48,975 nucleotides of DNA from Chitinophagaceae bacterium UBA4411. GTDB taxonomy: Bacteria; Bacteroidota; Bacteroidia; Chitinophagales; Chitinophagaceae. The notes beneath the pieces are model-generated. The model ran no database searches and was not told the DNA's origin. It was given only the letters and a program-made list of their open reading frames with translations. The stretch covers positions 1-48,975 of the forward strand of contig DGQP01000010.1 of assembly GCA_002400415.1 (NCBI GenBank), read 5' to 3'. How positions within the stretch are numbered: position 1 is the first letter of the stretch; the number at the start of each line of letters is the position of its first letter. The position numbers and the translations under genes are program-made. This document shows, one piece after another, positions 16,653-23,890 of this stretch.

Positions 16653-17834
16653 TTATACAGGCGATGATGGGGACCGGCCGGGAAGTTGCGCCAGGTATTC
16701 AGTGGGTGATTGACCCATGATCTTTTTGAAGTTCTTATTGAAGGAGGATTTGGAATTAAAACCACAATCCATGGCAATACTCATTAAGGTAAATTGTTCC
16801 TGCCCAGGCAACCCGACCAATCGTTTAAACTCCTCCACCCGCAGGAAATTGACATAATCAAAAAAGGACTTGCCCTCTTTTGTATTGATCACCTGGGACA
16901 AGTAATTCGGGTGGACCTCCAGTTTCGCGGCGAGCATGGACAAAGAGAGTTCGGATTCTGTAAACAGCTTCTCTTCCTTCATGCACCGGGCTAACTTTTC
17001 GTGGATCAGGTCAGCGGCTTCCGGGTTCAGTCCTGAACTGCTGTATTTTTTAGTCACTTTATCTTCCACTGCGTTGACAGGAACAGTTTCGCCCGGAGAA
17101 ATTGTTTGCGCTGTACTTACTTCTGCTTCGCCAGGTAATTGTTCGGGTACTGTTTGCATGGGGTTCTTCTGACCAAAGATCCCAACCTGCCGGATACCAA
17201 AATAACCAAACAGGACGACAAAGATCACCACAGCACTGAAGATGAAGGAATCCTTCTTGACGAAGATGATAATCATCCAAACAGCGAGCAATGCATAAAT
17301 ATGGTAGCGCAACCAGTTCAGGTTGATCCGCTCCTCATAGGAGAACAATTCCCCGATATTTTTTTTATGTCTCCTTAACAGCAGGAAACACCAGGCCACA
17401 TAAGCAACACCCGAGACCCGCATCAGCCATCCGGCAATGATCATAAATTCAGTATAATCCCGGCCCTTGTTATTATACACTTCCATTTTTTCAACTGCAC
17501 TCAGGGAAAAAAAAGGAATCGCCAGCACCACGATCACCGCAGCCGGTAAAAAATGGAGCAACAACCATTTCCTGTTCACTGGCAATAACTGGGTAACAGC
17601 AGCGGTATATAAATACAGGAAGGGCCCGTGCAAAAATGGAAAGGGCATACCTAAACCCATCTGGTGAATGTTATTGATCGATATAGGCTGCTGGCTTAAC
17701 ACATAAAGCGACAAATGACAACCGATAACAAATAACCAACCAGCTAATATTTGATCAGCAAAAGATTTATTCTTTTTAGAAAGCAGCAAGACCAGTAAAA
17801 ACAGGTTGAGCCCAACCCCGAAAAAATAAAACAT
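16653..17834 (-). CDS. Membrane-linked AraC-family transcriptional regulator
   Basis: 393 residues from the ATG at 17834; the longer frame begins with TTG at 17867 and is less likely. Six or seven hydrophobic segments fill residues ~1-225 (FYFFGVGLNLFLLVLLLSKK, LLLHFLPAAVIVVLAIPFF, DSFIFSAVVIFVVLFGYFGI). A linker rich in Glu/Pro/Thr follows, then an AraC-type double helix-turn-helix at ~290-385 (LAAKLEVHPNYLSQVINTKE, then AMDCGFNSKSSFNKNFKKIM, ending GQSPTEYLAQL). A membrane receptor fused to a DNA-binding domain must act on DNA close to the membrane. It is 152 bases upstream of the serine hydrolase gene on the same strand, which is a likely target. Confidence 0.92.
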   Translation of the reverse strand: MFYFFGVGLNLFLLVLLLSKKNKSFADQILAGWLFVIGCHLSLYVLSQQPISINNIHQMGLGMPFPFLHGPFLYLYTAAVTQLLPVNRKWLLLHFLPAAVIVVLAIPFFSLSAVEKMEVYNNKGRDYTEFMIIAGWLMRVSGVAYVAWCFLLLRRHKKNIGELFSYEERINLNWLRYHIYALLAVWMIIIFVKKDSFIFSAVVIFVVLFGYFGIRQVGIFGQKNPMQTVPEQLPGEAEVSTAQTISPGETVPVNAVEDKVTKKYSSSGLNPEAADLIHEKLARCMKEEKLFTESELSLSMLAAKLEVHPNYLSQVINTKEGKSFFDYVNFLRVEEFKRLVGLPGQEQFTLMSIAMDCGFNSKSSFNKNFKKIMGQSPTEYLAQLPGRSPSSPV

Positions 17835-17867
17835 ATGCCCGCAGATAAATGCCGGCAAAAATACCAA

Positions 17868-18259
17868 ACAATGAGCAACTTAAATTATATATATATATAT
17901 AGAACCATCATTTCATAACAGGCATAGTATCAGCATAGCATTATTCCCCATCATAGAATAACAGTTCTGACAAATAGTTTTTAGCCGCAGGTCCGTAAGT
18001 TCCGGCATAAATTGCGCATGCTTAACTACCTTACCCTGGATTATAGACTATTGACTATGGGCTTTCTGACTTCCCGATTATAGACCATTGCGAATACCCC
18101 TGTCTAAATCACTGTAAATACCAGGATGCAATGAATATTGAAAAAATGATTTTCATAAGCATTAGCTGACCTGCTATTCATTAAAAGATAGCGTAATGCT
18201 GTACTTTACCTGGGGTCAGGCTATGATTCCATAATTTCTTCCTATTTTGCAACCTTCAG
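17868..18259. other. Divergent intergenic region with TA run and direct repeats
   Basis: 392 bases between the divergent AraC-type gene and the SprB-repeat gene. It contains an alternating TA run (17886-17901) and a 15-base direct repeat, GATTATAGACYATTG, at 18039-18053 and 18076-18090 (one mismatch, 37 bases apart). These could be operators for the AraC-type regulator or for the gene at 18260. No gene is seen. Confidence 0.4.
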
Positions 18260-20713
18260 ATGCGCCCATACCTTATCATATTAATGTTCTCTGTGCTTTA
18301 TCAATCCCTGACCGCCCGGACTAATTTTGCTATCACGATTTCAGTAACTGTTACAGAACCCACCTGCGCCACTAATAACGGGAAAGTAGTGATTACCGCT
18401 ACCGGTGGTGTTGCCCCTTATACATACCAGATGGATGGCGGACCACCCAGGACCTCTAATGTATTTTTATATCTTTCGGCTATAACCCATACTATCACGG
18501 TAACAGATGCAATAGGAGAAGTGGCAACCACAACAGTTACCCTGGTCAACCAGAGCCTTCCCCCGAATGCCCCCACGTATACCTATGTCCGTCCTACAGG
18601 ATGTGCGACCGGGGATGGCAGTATTACATTGCAGGCAAGTGGCGGAACCCCTCCTTATATGTACAGCCTGGACCGGGTGAATTTTCAGCCCAATAATACC
18701 TGGACTAATATGGAAGCGGGTTCATTCTGGGCCGCAGTCAGGGATGCGAATGGATGCCTCAACCAATTCCAGTTAATCACTGCCAACATCCCGGAAAATT
18801 GCCCGATCCGGCATAATGGCATCAACGAGTCCTCTTTTTGTGACCCTTATAGGAGTTATCTTGGGCTCATAAATGTTTCCGGAGGTACACCCCCTTATCT
18901 TTATTCACTGGATGGGATCAACTGGCAAACCAACTATCTCTTTTTCCCTTTACCAGCAGGTGTACATACGGTATTTGTAAAAGATGCTGCCGGCACCCTG
19001 ATGAAGTACATGGTAGGATTGATGGATATGTGTAATCCGCGATTTCAATTGGCCGGCACTGCGACTCCTGCACAATGCGGGGCGGGCAATGGTACCATAA
19101 CGGTCAACGTAACTTCCGGGTACAGTCCTTATACTTATTCTATTGATGGTACCAATTTTCAGGCGTCCAATATTTTCACGGGTCTGGCTCCGGGCAATTA
19201 CACAGTTACTGTGAAGGATGTGTATGACCAGCTCGCAACAAAATTTTTTATCGTGAAAGATGCAGGATGCTTAACAATTACACCAGCTGTAGTGAATAGT
19301 ACCTGCGGCCGGGCAAATGGAAGTATCAGCGTTCAGGCAGTGAACGGAACCGCCCCGTATGAATTCGCCCTTGGTGCCACAGGAAATTTTTCGCCACTCA
19401 GCCAATTCACGAACCTGGTGGCCGGTACTTATATCATTCGGGTGAAAGATGCGAACGGGGAGACCGGCAGTTTACCCGTCACGATCACAGATTTAGCAGG
19501 CCCCGCTATAACTTCTGCAATAGCAAATGCTGAATCCTGCACGGGTACAGATGGCAGTATCACCATAACGGCACAAAGCGGTACCGCACCCTATACTTAT
19601 AGTGTGGATGGTATCAATTTCCAATCTTCTCCTGTATTTTCCAGCCTAGCTGCCGGAGCTTATACCGCCTGGACAAAAGATGCCAACGGTTGTCTCGCAC
19701 AACAGCCGGTAACAGTTACACTGGCTAATACACTGATTGTAGATGCAGGTATACCCGTTAGTATCTGCGAAGGAACAAAAACAGTGTTGACGGCACAATC
19801 CAATGCAAGCCAGATTACCTGGTCACCTGCAACAGGATTAAGTTCAACTACCACCCTGATCACCGAAGCATCTCCGGTCAGCAATACGTTATATACGATT
19901 ACTGCAAATCTGGGAACTTGTACAGCAACGGCCAGCGTACTTGTTACAGTATATCCCGCACCTGTTGCAGTAGTACTAAGGGATACGACCATCTGCCAGG
20001 GTAAAAGTGTACAATTACTTGGTTCAGGGGGTGTTTCTTATCAATGGTCACCTTCCCTGTTTTTGGATGATGCGACTGCCATGAACCCGCTTGTGGTACA
20101 ACCACCAGTAGGGACGCATATTTATTCACTCGTTGTAACGGATAATAATAATTGTACATCACTTGCCCTGTCCGCAGTACAGGTAAGAGTGGCAGCATTA
20201 AAAATCAATGCAGGGAATGATACGCTGGTGCACAGCGGTCAGCCTGTACAATTACAGGCTACCGATATCAACAGTTTCGGTTTCTTACAATATTCCTGGT
20301 CCCCTTCCACAGGATTGGATGACCCGTTTAAGATCAACCCTGTTACCAGTTTATCAGCTGACCAGGTTTATGTTCTGACAGCAATTGCAGCAGGCGGATG
20401 TACTGCTGTTGATACTCTCCGTGTAACAGTATTCAGGGACATCGCCATTTATGTTCCTACAGCGTTCACGCCAAATGAGGATGGAAAGAATGATGTATTG
20501 AAAGCGATACCCGTTGGTATCAAAGAGTTCAAACATTTATCCATTTACGACCGGGCAGGTCGTCTCGTTTTTAAAACAACAAATCCTCAACTGGGATGGG
20601 ATGGAAAGTACCGGGGTGAAAAACAATACGGTGTTTATGTTTGGTATACAGAAGGCATCGACTATAAAGGAAATTTTTTCCGGAGGAAAGGTACGGTCAT
20701 GGTTATTCGTTAA
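18260..20713 (+). CDS. SprB-repeat protein with type IX (type B) sorting domain
   Basis: 817 residues with a signal peptide (MRPYLIILMFSVLYQSLTA). Residues ~25-495 hold about six SprB-like repeats of roughly 75-85 residues, each with TCA/GCATGxGxI, GGxxPYxYSxDGxNFQ and VKDANGC-type motifs. Two PKD-like units follow (~500-720), with CEGTKTVLTAQ and CQGKSVQLLGSGG. The last ~85 residues are a gliding-motility-associated/type IX type B sorting domain (VPTAFTPNEDGKNDVLKAIP, then LSIYDRAGRLVFKT and GVYVWYTEGIDYKG). It should be exported by the type IX system to the cell surface, where such repeats act in adhesion or motility. A terminator follows at once. Confidence 0.95.
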   Translation: MRPYLIILMFSVLYQSLTARTNFAITISVTVTEPTCATNNGKVVITATGGVAPYTYQMDGGPPRTSNVFLYLSAITHTITVTDAIGEVATTTVTLVNQSLPPNAPTYTYVRPTGCATGDGSITLQASGGTPPYMYSLDRVNFQPNNTWTNMEAGSFWAAVRDANGCLNQFQLITANIPENCPIRHNGINESSFCDPYRSYLGLINVSGGTPPYLYSLDGINWQTNYLFFPLPAGVHTVFVKDAAGTLMKYMVGLMDMCNPRFQLAGTATPAQCGAGNGTITVNVTSGYSPYTYSIDGTNFQASNIFTGLAPGNYTVTVKDVYDQLATKFFIVKDAGCLTITPAVVNSTCGRANGSISVQAVNGTAPYEFALGATGNFSPLSQFTNLVAGTYIIRVKDANGETGSLPVTITDLAGPAITSAIANAESCTGTDGSITITAQSGTAPYTYSVDGINFQSSPVFSSLAAGAYTAWTKDANGCLAQQPVTVTLANTLIVDAGIPVSICEGTKTVLTAQSNASQITWSPATGLSSTTTLITEASPVSNTLYTITANLGTCTATASVLVTVYPAPVAVVLRDTTICQGKSVQLLGSGGVSYQWSPSLFLDDATAMNPLVVQPPVGTHIYSLVVTDNNNCTSLALSAVQVRVAALKINAGNDTLVHSGQPVQLQATDINSFGFLQYSWSPSTGLDDPFKINPVTSLSADQVYVLTAIAAGGCTAVDTLRVTVFRDIAIYVPTAFTPNEDGKNDVLKAIPVGIKEFKHLSIYDRAGRLVFKTTNPQLGWDGKYRGEKQYGVYVWYTEGIDYKGNFFRRKGTVMVIR

Positions 20714-20718
20714 ACTTT

Positions 20719-20746
20719 CAGTCCAGATTGTGCTGACTGTTTTTTT
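20719..20746 (+). terminator. Rho-independent terminator of the SprB-repeat gene
   Basis: CAGT-c-CAG, loop ATTGTG, CTG-ACTG gives a seven-pair stem with one bulge and is followed by seven T (20740-20746). It begins six bases after the TAA stop. Confidence 0.6.
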
Positions 20747-20951
20747 GCAGCCGAGCCTCACAGCTTGCCCTGTGTGCTGGCCGTGGACTCGGCGTTATGA
20801 AATTGCTTTATCAAATTTACAGCATCGGTTAGACAGCGAGTGCCACAAAGTCTGCACACAAACCTATCCGATACTAACCTGTGTAGAAAAAAACAACAAT
20901 CAAAACAAAAAACATCAAAGAACTACTTTTTTACGGCTCCTTGGAGCCGAT

Positions 20952-20970
20952 GGTTAGACACAGTCTAACC
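20952..20970. repeat. Palindrome A flanking the 546-residue gene
   Basis: GGTTAGAC-ACA-GTCTAACC, a perfect eight-pair stem with a three-base loop. It shares the core AGACACAGTCT with the palindrome at 22782-22806 on the other side of the gene, in the opposite orientation. Confidence 0.5.
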
Positions 20971-21041
20971 ACAACCTTTCAATGTTCTTTTATTTTTTGA
21001 ACACTACAAACAACGGGGGTAAAAAGTAAAATATAACCGGA

Positions 21042-22673
21042 TCAGTGGGCTGGTTCCAGGATACACCATTTGTTGTAAAAATCCTTGTTTGCATTAAAAT
21101 TGAGTCCCTGCTTTCCAACGGGCACAAGCAGTGTATTGTCAGAAGTACTGAATAAGGCCTCCGCTAAATAAAAATTGTACATCCCCTTTTGATCCTCTGT
21201 AATTTGTTTGCGGTAGGAAATTATCCCTTTCTTCTGCACTTCTGCTTCAGCCAATACCAGGTTATCCGGGCTATTAGCTGAGTAGGTCGGCTTATCAAGA
21301 CCCTGGTTTATATTTTTCTCGTAGTCACTATACACAACTATCAACGACTCACCCTTCGGGACTATATAGACCCCGGTATATGCTGTAGATATCCTGGCAC
21401 CCTGCATCATTCGCACCGACCCGGATCTTGATTCTGGTAAAGAAAGCACAATCCTTCGAGGTAAAATGCTATACCCCTGTGATGTAAAACTTGTGTCAAG
21501 GAAAAAAGAAAATACGGAACCAACCTGGCTGCTCGACCAAACAGTGGTTTTGCTCCCAGATTGGCTGGCAGACTGGCTTGATGTTTCTGGTGAGCCAGAA
21601 ATAACCAGTTCTCCGCTTTCCAGTTGCGTCAATACCGGGACAAAATCTATAACATTTGCTGCTGTTCCTCCACCCCCTCCTTTTTCAGCAAGTGTCCTGG
21701 AAAAATCACCGCTAAACTCAGTAACAACAGGTTTAGACAATTGCTTATTGCTCACATTAAAAGCAGCAATAAAAAAACCATTACAGTATTTGTTATCCCC
21801 TTTTATGGAAGAATACGTTGAATAAACGTATACAGAATCAGCATTCTTAGCCGGTTCAAACAATAAATTGTATGCAAATTTTCCGGGCAAAAAAGTACGG
21901 GATCTAAATTCACTTTTCTTGCCTGCAATATCTATTACCAGGATACGGGCATCCCCATATCCTGATGAAAAAGAGCAAAAGATCAGATTAGCTCCTGTAA
22001 CCAGGCCCGACATCAAAATCATACTTTCATTTCCACTGAGCCTGGTTTCATATTGCTTTTCCAGTTTTAGTCCACTGTCAAATACCTTGATATTGACCGT
22101 ATATCCATCCTTCATCATGGCTACCATTAGGCGGGTTTGATCGGGTGATACACTGATCTTTACAAGCACTTTTTCTAATTCCTCCTCCAATTTAAAAATG
22201 CCTACGTTCTCAACCGGAACACTAAATACCTTGATCTCACCCGTAACATTCAGCGATTCTTCATCTACAAAAGCTAAATAGAAATCAAAACTTTCCTTTT
22301 TATATGGTTTGTAATAGCCCACTAAAAGCCGGGTTCCCAGTTGGAGCAAGAAGGGTTCAACCGGAGCAAATTTTTTATCCCCATCTTCCAATTTAAATTC
22401 TTTGACCTCGTCCATGTTCACATCATACTTTACCAACTGCAATGGCTGTTTTAAATCAAACATTTTTGTAAATACCCATTTCCCCATGCCTACTGACTTA
22501 TTATGCACTGCACTGAAAATGTATCCATTGTGATAAACTGCATTTTTAATCGTTTTGTTTTTCGCACGGTTTTCGACAATCCTAAATTCGTCCGAAAATT
22601 TGACAGTGAAATTCTGAGAATAACAGAATAGCATATAGCTTAGGGAAAGAATGAAAAGCAGGATCTTTTTCAT
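21042..22673 (-). CDS. Secreted protein of unknown function
   Basis: 543 residues from the ATG at 22673 (MKKILLFILSLSYMLFCYSQ as signal peptide); a start at 22688 would add five residues. The mature part alternates beta strands with YDVNMDEVKEFKLEDGD, FLLQLGTRLLVGYYKPY, ISVSPDQTRLMVAMMKDGYT and DARILVIDIAGKKSEF, which looks like a beta-propeller read-out of about six or seven blades. I do not recognise the family. It has no type IX sorting domain or lipobox. It is convergent with the SprB-repeat gene and is flanked by two palindromes with a common core, so it may be a separately acquired unit. It lies downstream of the RHS toxin/immunity pair on the same strand, 535 bases away. Confidence 0.75.
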   Translation of the reverse strand: MKKILLFILSLSYMLFCYSQNFTVKFSDEFRIVENRAKNKTIKNAVYHNGYIFSAVHNKSVGMGKWVFTKMFDLKQPLQLVKYDVNMDEVKEFKLEDGDKKFAPVEPFLLQLGTRLLVGYYKPYKKESFDFYLAFVDEESLNVTGEIKVFSVPVENVGIFKLEEELEKVLVKISVSPDQTRLMVAMMKDGYTVNIKVFDSGLKLEKQYETRLSGNESMILMSGLVTGANLIFCSFSSGYGDARILVIDIAGKKSEFRSRTFLPGKFAYNLLFEPAKNADSVYVYSTYSSIKGDNKYCNGFFIAAFNVSNKQLSKPVVTEFSGDFSRTLAEKGGGGGTAANVIDFVPVLTQLESGELVISGSPETSSQSASQSGSKTTVWSSSQVGSVFSFFLDTSFTSQGYSILPRRIVLSLPESRSGSVRMMQGARISTAYTGVYIVPKGESLIVVYSDYEKNINQGLDKPTYSANSPDNLVLAEAEVQKKGIISYRKQITEDQKGMYNFYLAEALFSTSDNTLLVPVGKQGLNFNANKDFYNKWCILEPAH

Positions 22674-22781
22674 AAAATAGGTTTTCAAATAATAATGATG
22701 AAAATTAATGTTTCTTTGGAATTAATAAATTGATTTAGCAAAAAAAATAATACTGGTCAATTTCAAAGAGATTATCTAGCC

Positions 22782-22806
22782 TGTCCTGAGACTGTGTCTC
22801 AGGACA
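22782..22806. repeat. Palindrome B flanking the 546-residue gene
   Basis: TGTCCTGAGAC-TGT-GTCTCAGGACA, a perfect 11-pair stem with a three-base loop. It has no T run on either side. The inner 11 bases are the reverse complement of those in the palindrome at 20952-20970. Confidence 0.55.
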
Positions 22807-22935
22807 ACTACCCTATAGTTTTAACTTTTCTATTGCTTAGCAAATTCACGACTAACGTGTAAAACTTCATTGCCTTTACTCACGGGTTCTCAATTTGTAT
22901 AATACTTTTCTCATCAAAAAACGAACCCGTTTCCC

Positions 22936-23055
22936 TTAATTCATAAATGCAAAAAGGGTTTTGGTAAAATTCGACTTGAATTCCACCTTGCAATCGATGG
23001 TTTGGGCAGAACTTAATAAACTGATTGTAACACTCCAAGTAAAAAATACAATCAT
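22936..23055 (-). CDS. Possible small secreted peptide or gene remnant
   Basis: 39 codons starting MIVFFTWSVTISLLSSAQ, which looks like a Bacteroidota signal peptide with SAQ cleavage, followed by TIDCKVEFKSNF and a stop at 22936-22938. A second frame over the same bases stays open for another ~20 codons past this stop, so this may be a gene broken by a frameshift. It is 153 bases downstream of the immunity candidate on the same strand. Confidence 0.22.
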   Translation of the reverse strand: MIVFFTWSVTISLLSSAQTIDCKVEFKSNFTKTLFAFMN

Positions 23056-23208
23056 CTCATCTGATATTTTGTTTATAGCTAAATAATTTATTTTAGTTGC
23101 TTATTACTAAGTAACTCATACATTATCGTATTCTTTAAACACATAATTTTACGTAGCTAAAGATTAGTTATACTCAGCCTACGAAGATCATTGTGATTCA
23201 CCTTCTTA

Positions 23209-23883
23209 TTACGGCCGCAATTTCAGTAATCCATATTCTCTGTTCGCCGGAAACTTCAAGATCAATGTCTTTGTTATCGAGTAGTTTTCAAACTCAAATT
23301 CGAATACTAGAGTATTTTCGCCATAATGTATTTCTTTTTTGTCTAAGGAATAAAGTAAATAAGTAGTATTAAGGCTATTGTTAACAAAACACTTGTCGGC
23401 ATCATTTATCTTTTCAATAAGCTCAGTTAAAGACATTTTGCATCCGCCCCTATCCAAAGAATTAGCCCTGCGTCCATACGCCCCTTCCTTATATACTTCA
23501 TAGCTTAAACTGTCATTTACAAGATAAAGACTATTGATAGAAACTGAATCATACTTATCCTTTTTTTGGGAATGGATAGAAATGCTCTTTATCTTATCTA
23601 TAATACCGAAATATCCTCTAGTTGGCATCCATTCCTTAACAAATTTTCTTTTAGTAGAATCACAGAACAGAATGTCAAACGAAATACCAATCAAAACAGA
23701 ATCGCTATCTGAAAACACATTTGACCTTTCAACAATATCATCAACTGATTTAGGGTCTTTTTTATAGGAGCTAACATATATATTATCAATTTTATAATAG
23801 GACAGTCTGACAAACTTATTTCTACACCCAAAGAAAGTGAAACAGACTATGCTTAGTATGGTATATCCAAATATTAATTTCAT
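23209..23883 (-). CDS. Lipoprotein, candidate immunity protein for the RHS toxin
   Basis: 224 residues. Residues 1-20 (MKLIFGYTILSIVCFTFFGC) are a lipoprotein signal with Cys20. No family is recognised in the rest, which is rich in Lys, Ser and Asp with LYLVNDSLSYEVYKEGAYGR and LNTTYLLYSLDKKEIHYGEN. Its start is seven bases after the RHS stop on the same strand, the standard place of an immunity gene in polymorphic toxin loci, and it is AT-rich like the RHS tip and unlike the RHS core (one 60-base line here has 17 G+C, one in the core has 33). Membrane anchoring would place it in the periplasm, where an incoming peptidase toxin could be met. Immunity function is inferred from position only. 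Confidence 0.6.
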   Translation of the reverse strand: MKLIFGYTILSIVCFTFFGCRNKFVRLSYYKIDNIYVSSYKKDPKSVDDIVERSNVFSDSDSVLIGISFDILFCDSTKRKFVKEWMPTRGYFGIIDKIKSISIHSQKKDKYDSVSINSLYLVNDSLSYEVYKEGAYGRRANSLDRGGCKMSLTELIEKINDADKCFVNNSLNTTYLLYSLDKKEIHYGENTLVFEFEFENYSITKTLILKFPANREYGLLKLRP

Positions 23884-23890
23884 TTCTTTT

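Larger units (their letters stand above)
20714..21041. other. Structured intergenic region between convergent genes
   Basis: 328 bases with several inverted repeats and no gene: the terminator at 20719-20746; GCCGAG/CTCGGC arms around an inner CACAG/CTGTG pair (about 20751-20796); CGGCTCC-TT-GGAGCCG at 20934-20949; and GGTTAGAC-ACA-GTCTAACC at 20952-20970. GGTTAGACA also occurs near 20828. The last two hairpins have no T run on either strand, so they do not look like normal terminators. Confidence 0.5.
22689..23208. other. AT-rich intergenic stretch downstream of the immunity gene
   Basis: 520 bases, low in G and C. It contains the palindrome at 22782-22806 and two overlapping - strand open frames: a 39-codon frame with a signal-like start (22936-23055) and a frame without a start that ends near 22885 (IQVEFYQNPFCIYELRETG). 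The latter two may be remains of a gene. No intact gene is supported. Confidence 0.4.

Noticed and set aside
17886..17901. Alternating TA run as a functional repeat
   Set aside because: Only eight units in an AT-rich intergenic region, which is common and has no further support.
20828..20970. GTTAGAC and GTCTAAC boxes that fit the integron attC end consensus
   Set aside because: Order and spacing do not give a complete attC site, no integrase is in the window, and the boxes are explained by a simple palindrome.
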